Shown here in pieces: positions 8,252 to 16,935 of a stretch of 27,222 bases of DNA; positions within the stretch are counted from its first letter, which is position 1, and each line of letters opens with the position of its first letter. Made by a program: the position numbers and the translations under genes. The stretch is taken from the IMG/VR virus record IMGVR_UViG_3300031669_000200, positions 1 through 27,222 of that record; one strand, 5' to 3'. A model generated the notes under the pieces. That model was not told the origin of the DNA. It did no database searches and was given only the letters and a program-made list of their open reading frames with translations. The stretch comes from a virus.

Positions 8252-8430
8252 AATTATATTTCAAAGTAAAGGATGATTTATTAAATCATAAACTACATTT
8301 AATACATAATTTTGAGGGCGGAATTTCATTAGAATATTTAAATAAAATATCTTGGGTAGAATTGTTTGAGTTGTTTGATGTTTCTAGAAATGTTGTAGAA
8401 GAGATAAATAGAAAAATAAAAGATAACTAG
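8242..8430 (+). CDS. Frameshift extension of the tail assembly chaperone (gpGT-like)
   Basis: A stretch of 62 codons in the -1 frame, without its own start codon, continues the chaperone after the slip and ends at TAG 8428-8430. The full fusion (7775-8430, shift at 8242) would be 218 aa. The extension is helical and acidic at its end (KISWVELFELFDVSRNVVEE). In lambda and in P2- and Mu-like phages the frameshifted form contacts the tape measure while the short form contacts the tube protein. The location directly before the tape measure gene, good coding quality and lack of an ATG all support translation by frameshifting. Confidence 0.85.
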   Translation, partial: GTIELYFKVKDDLLNHKLHLIHNFEGGISLEYLNKISWVELFELFDVSRNVVEEINRKIKDN

Positions 8431-8483
8431 TAAGAAATAAAAAAATAAAGCTGGCTTGAAATAATAATTAAAAAGGATTAACA

Positions 8484-10502
8484 ATGATAGGACAAAGTAA
8501 TTATACAGCTAATTATACATATAAATTGGGCGATCAGTTTAGTAAACAATTAGATAAAATTAATAATTCTATTGCTAATCATAAAAATTTATTAAATCAA
8601 ACTAGTGGTGCAACAAAACAATACAAAAAAAATACTCAACAAATGGCACAAGCGTCTAACGAAATAGTCAATTTAAATGGGAGAGTTATATCTTCCATGA
8701 ACCCTATGACATTAGCAATTACAAGGGCTGGCGAATCAGTTAAGAAGTTAGGACAAGCAGGAGATGAACTTTTACCAGTTTATAATGAGATTAAGCATGG
8801 TTTTATTTTCCCCACCATAGATGGTATGTCAATGTTTAGCGATAAACAAAAACAATGGACAAAAGAGACAGAACACCAAGTTCAAAGAATGGCTGTTTCT
8901 TATATACGTGCTGGAATGGTAGTTGGTAAAATTGGACAAATTTTTACTACAGCAGTTACAGCCCCAATAGTTGGTGCAGGTATTATAGGTACTAAATATT
9001 TAATGCAGGAGCAAGAGTTTTTAGCAGCATTAGAAATACATTTAAGAGATAAGCAAAAAGCTGTAGAGTGGGAAAGAAAAATAGCAATGTTTGCGGCAAA
9101 AACAACAGCAACAGCAGATGAATCTAGGTCAGCTTTCATGTATGTTTTACCACACATGAAAGATATGGGCATTGAGGGTATGATGAAACAATTTGAATAT
9201 TTACAAGATATAGCTGCTGGATCAAAGGGTGGTAATGTGAAAGATTTGGCATTCTTAGTGGCAAAAGCAGCTTCCTTGGGAAAAGTAGATCAAAGAGTTT
9301 TAAGACCATTCACAACAATGGGTATACCTATTATGAAATATATTGCAGAAGCATTTAATATTGAAGATGTAACAAAAATTCCAGAAGCAATAAAGAAAGG
9401 TGAGGTTACGTATAAGGATTTACTAAAAACTTTACAATATATGGGTGAAAATATTTATAAGGGTGCAGATGAAAGAAAAGCATCAACATTAGCTGGTAGA
9501 TGGTCTGTTTTTGCAGAAGGAATACAGATGATGACTGGATCAATAGTTGATACTTTATATAAAACTATTAAATTAGATAGTATTTTCAAGCGAGTATCAG
9601 ATAAAGTCTATAGTATTGTTGATCAGTTAAAAGATGGAAATAGTTCAATAAGTAAATTTTCTTTAGCATTAATTGGTGCAGCTGCAGGTTTTGGACCATT
9701 AATGATGGCATCTGGAACATTGCTAGATATGTTTGGGAATTTAACATTAATGGCTATGGGTATGAGATTTGCCAAAAAAGGTAGTTTATTGTTTGGTATA
9801 AATAAATTTTTAGCAGGATTTGGTGCAATTGGAATGGTTACTAGTAAGGTAGCATTATTAGTTGCTGCATTATGGGGGCTTAATTTTGTTAGTAAAAAAG
9901 TAACTGGATTTTTTTCGTTTAGTGGTGATAAAAATGGGGTAGGTATTTTTAGTACACAACTACAAATATTAAAAGATATTTCTGGATTAATTAAAACTAT
10001 TTTCACAAACATGGTTTTACCAGCTATGGATTTTATAATACCAGATGGTATTAAGGATTTTTTTGTGGAATTAGGCGGAGCGATTAATTGGAGTATTATG
10101 CAACTAGATATACTTTTAGATAAATTTGAAAGTTTAAGAAAGATATTTTCTTGGAAGAGCGTTTTTACTATGGGGCTTAGTAATATTAATTTTAAGGGTG
10201 CTGATAAGAAAATAAAAGAAACTAATTTTACAAAAAATATGTTTAGTGGTATATTGGATATGGTAATAGGGGACTCTAATTTCTTGGGAACACAATCTTC
10301 AATTTCCCCTTTAAATTATAAAGACTATATTTATGATAAAAATTTTTTACAACAAAATAATAGTATTTCTAAAAAAGAAACTATTGTTAAGATAGTAGTA
10401 GAAGATAAAGATGGGAAAATAAAAGAAGTAAAACAAGATGGTAAATCAATAGGGTTTGAAGGTTGGAGCAATAGGGGAGATTATGGTTTTTTACAATCAT
10501 AA
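8484..10502 (+). CDS. Tail tape measure protein
   Basis: Determines tail length and is ejected ahead of DNA. Residues 1-60 are polar helix. A conserved tape-measure N-terminal domain follows, with AALEIHLRDKQKAVEWERKI, the TTMGIPIMKYIAEAF segment and a STLAGRWSVFAEGIQMMTGS block. Long hydrophobic glycine-rich helices near residues 130-180 and 390-460 fit membrane insertion during DNA entry. With 672 residues at the usual 1.5 angstrom per residue the tail would be about 100 nm. It is preceded by AAAGGATT and followed by the DNA-circulation gene. I see no lytic transglycosylase or peptidase domain, unlike some longer tape measures. Confidence 0.9.
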   Translation: MIGQSNYTANYTYKLGDQFSKQLDKINNSIANHKNLLNQTSGATKQYKKNTQQMAQASNEIVNLNGRVISSMNPMTLAITRAGESVKKLGQAGDELLPVYNEIKHGFIFPTIDGMSMFSDKQKQWTKETEHQVQRMAVSYIRAGMVVGKIGQIFTTAVTAPIVGAGIIGTKYLMQEQEFLAALEIHLRDKQKAVEWERKIAMFAAKTTATADESRSAFMYVLPHMKDMGIEGMMKQFEYLQDIAAGSKGGNVKDLAFLVAKAASLGKVDQRVLRPFTTMGIPIMKYIAEAFNIEDVTKIPEAIKKGEVTYKDLLKTLQYMGENIYKGADERKASTLAGRWSVFAEGIQMMTGSIVDTLYKTIKLDSIFKRVSDKVYSIVDQLKDGNSSISKFSLALIGAAAGFGPLMMASGTLLDMFGNLTLMAMGMRFAKKGSLLFGINKFLAGFGAIGMVTSKVALLVAALWGLNFVSKKVTGFFSFSGDKNGVGIFSTQLQILKDISGLIKTIFTNMVLPAMDFIIPDGIKDFFVELGGAINWSIMQLDILLDKFESLRKIFSWKSVFTMGLSNINFKGADKKIKETNFTKNMFSGILDMVIGDSNFLGTQSSISPLNYKDYIYDKNFLQQNNSISKKETIVKIVVEDKDGKIKEVKQDGKSIGFEGWSNRGDYGFLQS

Positions 10503-10523
10503 TCTAAATAATTAGGGGTTTTT

Positions 10524-11840
10524 ATGCCAAATTTAATGCGTAATTTAATATATGATTTACAAACTGCATCATTTAATGGTGTCGAGTTTGCCTTTTCTAC
10601 AATTGAAGAAAAAGGTGGGATGGAAAGGATTATACATTCATTCGTAAATAGCACAAATATTGTTACACAAGATGTTGGCTTAGTTCCTATGGAAATTAAA
10701 ATGAAAATTAATTTTACATATAAAATAAATGGGATTGGATCTGAAGTTTCATATAAACAAAGAAGAGATCAACTGGTTAATGAATTATTAAAAGAAGGAA
10801 CAGGACAGCTAAATCATCCTATATATGGATTATTATCAGCTGTATGTTTACCATATAACCTAAATAATAATATATCTAACATAAACAACCCTGACTTTGA
10901 AGTTACATTTATAATAATTACACCACAGGAAGATTATCTGTCTATCCCTAAATATGTATCATTTAGTAATGAGGTTCAAGCACAAACTTTTTTTGATGCT
11001 TTTTCTGAGAAATACAATATTGATAAATTTAAAAAAAATATAGATGCTGCTAAAAGCAAGGTTAATAATGTTTTAAATAAAGTAGAAGATTTTACACGTG
11101 GTGTTACAAAAATTAAAAACAACATCAATGAATTTAATAATGATATAAATAATTTTAAAAGCAAAATTGATGCTATTATTGTAACTCCTGCATTATTAGT
11201 TAATAGCTTAACAACTACATTTGATAATATAAAAGATATAGTTGAAAATCCTTTAGATGCTTTTAATGTATATAATAATTTATCTAAAACTTATACAATT
11301 AATATTATAGATATTAAGAAAGAAGTTGAAAATGGAGAAATAAATTTAAACCAAAAATATGCAATAAACAATGAAGAAGCATTGGAACGTATTAATAATG
11401 ATATAGCTTTAAGTGATTTAATAGATGTTTATTGTTTTAATGCAGGACTAGAATCTTTATTGGAATATTCATTTGAAAGTATAGATGAAATTATTGATAT
11501 TAAAAATAAAATAAATGAAAAATTTAATGCTTATTTTTCAAGAACAAATGATACAAGCAAACAAGAATATGGATATACTTATAATAATACATTAGATCCA
11601 AGTATTATTCAATTATTACAAGACTTGTCTATATTTTTTAATAAATATTTCGATATATTATTATTAAATTCAGTAAATATAATAGAAATAGAAGTCCAAA
11701 ACATGAATCTTTATAGTCTTGTTTATTCATTATATGGTAATTTAAATTATAAAGATTTAATTTTAAAGCTAAATCAAAATAATATATCTAATCCTAGATT
11801 CATGGCTGGGACATTTAAAGTTATAAAAGAGTTAGAATAA
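10524..11840 (+). CDS. N: DNA circulation / baseplate protein, Mu gpN-like
   Basis: The N-terminus (ASFNGVEFAFSTIEEKGGME, then VTQDVGLVPMEIKMKINF and GTGQLNHPIYGLLSAV) matches the DNA-circulation N-terminal family of Mu gpN. Residues 150-215 are a K/N-rich coiled coil, and the C-terminus has the family's LYSLVYSLYGNLNYKDLI and NISNPRFMAGTFKV segments. In Mu-type phages gpN belongs to the baseplate hub near the tape measure; the older name reflects a role in circularising injected DNA. At 438 aa the length is normal. Its stop overlaps the next start (TAATG). Confidence 0.85.
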   Translation: MPNLMRNLIYDLQTASFNGVEFAFSTIEEKGGMERIIHSFVNSTNIVTQDVGLVPMEIKMKINFTYKINGIGSEVSYKQRRDQLVNELLKEGTGQLNHPIYGLLSAVCLPYNLNNNISNINNPDFEVTFIIITPQEDYLSIPKYVSFSNEVQAQTFFDAFSEKYNIDKFKKNIDAAKSKVNNVLNKVEDFTRGVTKIKNNINEFNNDINNFKSKIDAIIVTPALLVNSLTTTFDNIKDIVENPLDAFNVYNNLSKTYTINIIDIKKEVENGEINLNQKYAINNEEALERINNDIALSDLIDVYCFNAGLESLLEYSFESIDEIIDIKNKINEKFNAYFSRTNDTSKQEYGYTYNNTLDPSIIQLLQDLSIFFNKYFDILLLNSVNIIEIEVQNMNLYSLVYSLYGNLNYKDLILKLNQNNISNPRFMAGTFKVIKELE

Positions 11841-13111
11841 TGTTAAATTTAGTTATAAATAATGGGAAAATTTTAGAATATAAAAGTTTATCAGTAGTAA
11901 AAAGTATTGATAATATTTGTGGTGGATTTGAGGTTATTTTAGATAGTAAAAAACAAATTGGAGCATCATTATGGGAAAGCTCAGGTTGTGCAATCAATAT
12001 AGACGGAATACCAATTTTAGCAGGGTTCTTTGACCAATTTATAGGGAAAACAAGTAGAAAGGATGAGGATATTGTATTAAGGGGAAGAGATAAAACTTCA
12101 TTTGTTGTTGACTCTGATTTATCTGTTAAAAATACAACAGCTACTGGAAAAGATAACAAAGTTTACTTGGTTAGTTTTCTTAAAGAAATGTTAAAAAAGA
12201 ATGATCTTGATTTTATTGATGTTATAAATAATACATTCCCACAAGAAAACTTAAGTATGAGCAAAGATAGTATAACTGCTGATATTGGGGATAATATTTT
12301 TAATATAATACAAAAGTATTGTTACTTCAATAAGGTTGTTTGCACTTCTGATTTTAATGGTAATATTTCACTAGAAAGAGCTGGAAGATTTAAAACACAA
12401 ACATCATTATTATTATTAGATAAATTAAATAGTAGTAATAATATAATAAATTCTGATGTAAATTTTGATTTAACAAAAAGATATGGTAAATATATAGTAA
12501 TGTGTGAGGGAAGTAGTGGGCTTGATAGCGTAATTGATGATGTGAGTAGTGGTGAGCTAGGATGGGAATCAATATCAGGTAAAAATACTTATACAAATGG
12601 ATTTGCTATAGATAAAGAGATTAGCTTAAACAAAAAAAAAGTAATCTTATTAAACAAAGAAGCAACGCCAGAAGAATGTACAGCTATGGCAGTATGGGAA
12701 ATGAATTTAGCTAAAAAACGATCGTTTAGCTATAACTGCGTATTGGCTGGATATAAAGACAATAAAGGGTATCCTTGGCGTCCAAACACATTAGTTGCTG
12801 TTAATGATACTAAATATGGAATAAGTGGTCAAATGTTGATTACAAGCGTAAGATTCATATCTAGTAGAGAAACTGGATATACTACAGAGTTAAGCCTTAC
12901 ATATCCAGAGTCATTTTCTCTTTTATTAAAACCAGAAAAGAAAAAAAGTGGCAAAGGTGATTCTGAGTTTTTTTTAGTTGCAGAAGATAAGGTTTTCTAT
13001 AATGCTGGAGATATTCCAGTAAGAAAATATAAAGAAGAGTATTGGGAAGCAACCGTTGGAAAAAGCAATAAAGAGACTATTGCCAAAAGAAACTCAGGAA
13101 GTATAGTTTAA
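11840..13111 (+). CDS. P: Baseplate hub protein, Mu gp44 (gpP)-like
   Basis: A 423-aa hub protein (T4 gp27 / Mu gp44 class) that forms the trimeric torus joining tube and spike. It starts with the expected beta-barrel (VINNGKILEYKSLSVVKSID, then FEVILD), an INIDGIPILAGFFDQF segment and a GRDKTSFVVDSDL turn. The second half contains a strand-rich domain (KRYGKYIVMCEG) and WRPNTLVAVNDTKYGISGQM, the second hub barrel motif. The C-terminal 60 residues are charged. The gene abuts the spike gene with a TAATG overlap. Gene order and barrel motifs agree. Confidence 0.85.
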   Translation: MLNLVINNGKILEYKSLSVVKSIDNICGGFEVILDSKKQIGASLWESSGCAINIDGIPILAGFFDQFIGKTSRKDEDIVLRGRDKTSFVVDSDLSVKNTTATGKDNKVYLVSFLKEMLKKNDLDFIDVINNTFPQENLSMSKDSITADIGDNIFNIIQKYCYFNKVVCTSDFNGNISLERAGRFKTQTSLLLLDKLNSSNNIINSDVNFDLTKRYGKYIVMCEGSSGLDSVIDDVSSGELGWESISGKNTYTNGFAIDKEISLNKKKVILLNKEATPEECTAMAVWEMNLAKKRSFSYNCVLAGYKDNKGYPWRPNTLVAVNDTKYGISGQMLITSVRFISSRETGYTTELSLTYPESFSLLLKPEKKKSGKGDSEFFLVAEDKVFYNAGDIPVRKYKEEYWEATVGKSNKETIAKRNSGSIV

Positions 13112-13629
13112 TGCTCGAAAATATGATACAGACAATTCGTAAACAAATTACAAAACTTATCTTCATTGTTAGATATGGGAAAATAAATAATGAAAAAGAA
13201 TGTTGGGGAACATATTTATATAATGAAAAAATAGTTAAATATATTACTCCTTATGGATTTTTTTGTAAACCAGAAAATAATGGGGTTGGTATAGGTTTTC
13301 ATGTTAATTCAAATAATGACAAACCTGTAAGTATACCACTAAATATACAATTATTTATGGATATAAAAAGTGGCGAAGTTGCAGTTGGAATCCCAAAGTT
13401 TAATTCTAGATTACATTTCAAGGCAGATGGTAGTATCAATATAGAATCAGACAAAGTAATTAATATTGTAGGTTCAAGTGTCAATATTGGTGGGGAGGGT
13501 GGTGATCCAATAGCCAGAAAAAATGATGCGATAATTGGTCAAGTAACTGTCCCAGCAGGGGCTGGTGGAACATATCCTATAATAAATGGTAAAATAAATA
13601 CAGGAAGTGCTAAAAATAATTGCACATAA
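13111..13629 (+). CDS. Baseplate central spike protein, Mu gp45-like
   Basis: The membrane-piercing spike below the hub. An N-terminal OB-like region (residues 20-90) is followed by KSGEVAVGIPKFNSRLHFKA, DGSINIESDKVINIVG and a glycine-rich GGEGGDPIARKNDAI, typical of Mu gp45-like and phage gpV spikes whose C-terminus is a trimeric beta-helix needle. The last 30 residues (GQVTVPAGAGGTYPII and so on) lack the HxH iron-binding motif seen at the tip of P2 and Mu spikes, so tip chemistry probably differs. At 172 aa it is close to the Mu protein in size. Confidence 0.8.
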   Translation: MLENMIQTIRKQITKLIFIVRYGKINNEKECWGTYLYNEKIVKYITPYGFFCKPENNGVGIGFHVNSNNDKPVSIPLNIQLFMDIKSGEVAVGIPKFNSRLHFKADGSINIESDKVINIVGSSVNIGGEGGDPIARKNDAIIGQVTVPAGAGGTYPIINGKINTGSAKNNCT

Positions 13630-13639
13630 AGGATTTTAC

Positions 13640-14086
13640 ATGGAAGAATTTCAAGATATTTATTTAGAAGTAACAGAAGATGGATATTATGATATTGTTA
13701 TAGAAAATGGCGACATTAAACTAGATAGTAGTTTAGATAGCACGGTAATAACAAAAATTGGTACTGATAGTAGGGTGAGTGAAAAAATCATGTCTAATCC
13801 AATGAGTAGAGGTGGATGGATAGGTAATTTATATTTTGATAATACAAATAATGAGTTTACCAGCCAAACATGGGTCGCAATGTTAAAAAGAGATGTAAAA
13901 TCTGAGTTAATTAAAAGTGTAAAAAATTCACTAAATTCTTTAACTATCGATGGATCAATTAAAAATGTAGATATTAATATTATAAATAAAGGGAATGGCG
14001 AATATGAATGCTATGCTTCATATTATATTAACAATATCCCAACAAATAAATCGTTTATAATATGGAGTGAAACAAGATGGCAATAA
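13640..14086 (+). CDS. Baseplate wedge protein, Mu gp46 / T4 gp25-like
   Basis: The start is ATG 13640, with AAAGGA six bases upstream; an in-frame ATG at 13607 lies inside the spike gene without a site. The 148-aa product has the gp46 pattern: DGYYDIVIENGDIKLDSSLD, then a RGGWIGNLY turn, a TWVAMLKRDV helix and a NGEYECYASYYINNI C-terminal strand pair. In Mu-type baseplates it is the wedge nucleus that contacts sheath and hub. Its end overlaps the start of the baseplate J gene by 10 bases. Confidence 0.85.
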   Translation: MEEFQDIYLEVTEDGYYDIVIENGDIKLDSSLDSTVITKIGTDSRVSEKIMSNPMSRGGWIGNLYFDNTNNEFTSQTWVAMLKRDVKSELIKSVKNSLNSLTIDGSIKNVDINIINKGNGEYECYASYYINNIPTNKSFIIWSETRWQ

Positions 14087-15399
14087 TTTTCCCTAACAAT
14101 AAACAAGAGATAGACAAATTAAGAGCTAATTTTAAAAATCAATTATCAACAATTAATCCATATAAAGAAGGAACATTTTTAGATGCTATAATTAAATCAT
14201 TAGCTCTTAATTTTAGTTTAACTTATGAATATTTTAAAAATAATATATTTAATAATATTTTACCTTTTAATCCGAAAGGCGAATGGGCTGAATACTGGGC
14301 GGATATATGGGGATTAGATAGAATACAAGCATTAAAATCTTCTGGATATATCAACTTTACTGGTGAAAAAGATATAAATATTCCCATAGGAACAAACGTG
14401 ATAGATAATGATGATAATTTATATACAACATTAGAAGATGCAACTATTGCACAACAATTCATCAACATAACATCATTAACACAAATTGGTGGCGTGGCTA
14501 CAGCTGTTACTTCAAGTGATCATAATTTATCTACTGGAATGGTTGTTACAATAGCATATGTAAATGAATATGAATATATAGGTATAAAAACTATCACAGT
14601 TACTAAAAGTGATGAATTTACTTATAATGTTATATCTACTGCCACAACTCCTGCAACTATACAACCTACATATGCAAGTATACAGTTATATTTAAATGTA
14701 TCAAGAATTGCGGCTGAATCTGTTGAAGTTGGAATAGATAAGAATTTAGTAGCATTTACAAAATTAACATTATTTCCTACAATTTTAGATGTTGCCGAAA
14801 ATGCTTATGTTGATGGAGGTGGTTTTTCTGGTGGTAGAGATTTAGAGACTGATGATGAGCTAAACTTAAGAACAAATCAAATTTGGGGTAAGCCGATTCC
14901 TGCTTTTAGCGAAGGATATATAAATAATATTATCCAAAATGAATTTGGTGCTAGTCGTGTTTGGACACAACCAGTTACTCCGAGTGTAGGACATTTTACT
15001 ACATATTTTATTTATACATATAATGATAATAAATTTTTGCCAACATCTAATGATCTAGTTAAATCAAAAGATTTACTAATATCAAAAAAGCCTGCAATAT
15101 TACCAAGTGTAAATATACATGTAGCAGCTCCAACACCTATTGATGTTGATTATACTTTTACAAGTTTAACACCAAATACTCCAGAAATGCAAAAAGCCAT
15201 AACTGATAATTTAAAAAAGTTTCATTATGATTATGTTAATGTAGGTGAAAATATCACACGAAAAGCGTATGAAGTGGCTATACAGAATACTTTAGATGTT
15301 AATGGTCAAAGCATTACTGAATTTACATTATCTTTACCTTCTGGTGATATAACTATAAATGATGATGAAATTGGAAAGCTAGGAACTATAACTTTTTAA
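14077..15399 (+). CDS. Baseplate J protein, Mu gp47-like, with inserted beta module
   Basis: The wedge arm protein (T4 gp6 / P2 gpJ class). The N-terminus (GTFLDAIIKSLALNFSLTYE, then EWAEYWADIWGLDRIQAL) and the DLETDDELNLRTNQIWGKP region near residue 255 with a GYINNI turn are diagnostic of baseplate J. Between the strand pair near 100-130 and the domain near 205 lies an extra segment (138-190) with GGVATAVTSSDHNLSTG, then GIKTITVTKSDEFTYNV, the pattern also suspected in the genes at 2918 and 4594. In other phages an HGLSTG-type module sits similarly. At 440 aa it is longer than typical members of about 350-390 aa, consistent with this insert. Confidence 0.9.
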   Translation: MAIIFPNNKQEIDKLRANFKNQLSTINPYKEGTFLDAIIKSLALNFSLTYEYFKNNIFNNILPFNPKGEWAEYWADIWGLDRIQALKSSGYINFTGEKDINIPIGTNVIDNDDNLYTTLEDATIAQQFINITSLTQIGGVATAVTSSDHNLSTGMVVTIAYVNEYEYIGIKTITVTKSDEFTYNVISTATTPATIQPTYASIQLYLNVSRIAAESVEVGIDKNLVAFTKLTLFPTILDVAENAYVDGGGFSGGRDLETDDELNLRTNQIWGKPIPAFSEGYINNIIQNEFGASRVWTQPVTPSVGHFTTYFIYTYNDNKFLPTSNDLVKSKDLLISKKPAILPSVNIHVAAPTPIDVDYTFTSLTPNTPEMQKAITDNLKKFHYDYVNVGENITRKAYEVAIQNTLDVNGQSITEFTLSLPSGDITINDDEIGKLGTITF

Positions 15400-15415
15400 A
15401 AAAAAAGGAATTTTA

Positions 15416-16909
15416 ATGCAAGAATTAGAAACTAGAAGGATAGATAAATATACTTATTATGGAGGAATTAACACAGGAAGTTCTTCTTCACAGATTGTTT
15501 ATAATGAAAAATTAAATAGAATATATATCCCTAATTCAAGTCTAAAGAGAATAGATGTTTGGAATAAAGATGGTGTTTTTTTATTTCATTTTGGTTCTTT
15601 TACAGGTTCATCTTTATATTGTGATAAAGATGATAATGGAAATATTTATATTACTGATTCATATTTTTCTTCTCCTGACTATTATCATTACATTAGAGTT
15701 TATGATGAAGATGGAAATCATATTGCAGATTGGGGTGGTATAGAAGGTAGTGGTGATTCTAAGTTTTGGGGTTTTCAAGGATTATCAGTATATGAAAATA
15801 ATTTATATGTTATGTGCTACCAAACTGCTGTTTCTATAAGTGCATTACAAATAAAAGTTTATGATTTAAGTTTTGTTTTTAATAGAAAGTTTAATTTAAC
15901 TTATTCAGGTGGTAGTGGTTTTGGTTTACAAAATTTAGCGATATATAATGATTATTTTTATTCGGTTGATAGATTCGCATATAAGGTTTACAAAATTGAT
16001 AGCTTAGGTGTGGAAGTAAAAAATATTGGTTCTATGGGTGATGGAATTGCGGAGTTTAATTTTCCAAATACGTTAAAATTTGATAGCAAAAACAGGTTAT
16101 TTGTTACTGATTTAAATAATGAACGTTTGCAAATATTTGATGAAAACTTAAATTATTTAGACCAAATAAGCGAAACAAGTTTAAATGTGAATTTTCAATT
16201 AAAAGTTCCAAGAGCATTTAATATGTTTATAGATCAAGATGATAGTTTATATGTTATGCGAGATGCTTCTGCGGTTGGCGAACCAGATCTTAATATATTT
16301 TTATATTCTTTTGAATATAATATAAATGATTATATTTCAAGTTCAGCAAGTTTATTCCCTAACGGATTTGCTTGGATACAAAAAAAAATAATAAATTCTA
16401 GTTTTTATAAATTATTAAAAGCTATTTCTTTTTCATTTTTTGATTTAGATAAAAATATTACAAATATTTTAAACGAAATAGATATTAGTAAAACTGAAAT
16501 ATTTTTAACAGATTGGGAGAAAAAACTTCAACTTCCTAGTGAATATATAGATATCGCAGATACAAAGGCACAAAGAAGACAAAATATTTTAGCTATATTG
16601 AGAAGTCATATTGTATATACAGAACAAGACTGGATAGATATTGCTAAAATATTAGGTTTTGATATTATTGTAAATGATTTATATGAAATTTCTTCATTTC
16701 CATGGACGTTCCCTTTTATATTTGGTGGTACAGATGAAGAAAACGCATTTACGATTGTTGTTACATTTCTGAATATTGGAGAAAGTAATTTGGGTGCTTT
16801 TCCATGGACATTCCCACATACATTTTATGAAGATACAACTAAATATGTAAGAGGTATTTTTGATATGATAAAGCCTGCTTATATAAACATTCTTTACAGA
16901 TACGAATAA
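15416..16909 (+). CDS. Fusion of an NHL beta-propeller to a Mu gp48-like (DUF2313) baseplate protein
   Basis: Residues about 15-310 are NHL-type beta-propeller blades. The clearest are 217-242 (FPNTLKFDSKNRLFVTDLNN and RLQIFD), 45-100 (RIDVWNKDGVFLFHFG, NGNIYITDS, RVYDEDG) and 271-295. The C-terminal 180 residues (from about 313) are the gp48/YmfQ domain: FAWIQKKIINSSFYKLLKAI, LTDWEKKLQLP at 365-374, QRRQNILAILRS at 387-398, two FPWTFP segments at 428-433 and 462-467, and a final GIFDMIKPAYINILYRYE. In Mu gp48 is about 180 aa and has no propeller. The extra domain could display a ligand-binding surface next to the fibres. AAGGAA lies 8 bases before the start. Confidence 0.85.
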   Translation: MQELETRRIDKYTYYGGINTGSSSSQIVYNEKLNRIYIPNSSLKRIDVWNKDGVFLFHFGSFTGSSLYCDKDDNGNIYITDSYFSSPDYYHYIRVYDEDGNHIADWGGIEGSGDSKFWGFQGLSVYENNLYVMCYQTAVSISALQIKVYDLSFVFNRKFNLTYSGGSGFGLQNLAIYNDYFYSVDRFAYKVYKIDSLGVEVKNIGSMGDGIAEFNFPNTLKFDSKNRLFVTDLNNERLQIFDENLNYLDQISETSLNVNFQLKVPRAFNMFIDQDDSLYVMRDASAVGEPDLNIFLYSFEYNINDYISSSASLFPNGFAWIQKKIINSSFYKLLKAISFSFFDLDKNITNILNEIDISKTEIFLTDWEKKLQLPSEYIDIADTKAQRRQNILAILRSHIVYTEQDWIDIAKILGFDIIVNDLYEISSFPWTFPFIFGGTDEENAFTIVVTFLNIGESNLGAFPWTFPHTFYEDTTKYVRGIFDMIKPAYINILYRYE

Positions 16910-16935
16910 AGATTTAAATAAATATTGGAGGAAAA

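Noticed and set aside
12390-12596. Minus-strand Y/H/L-rich frame opposite the hub gene
   Set aside because: Low-complexity composition and full overlap with a clear hub gene.
15555-15743. Plus-strand frame inside the propeller coding region
   Set aside because: Isoleucine/methionine-rich shadow of the propeller strands, with no separate start signal.
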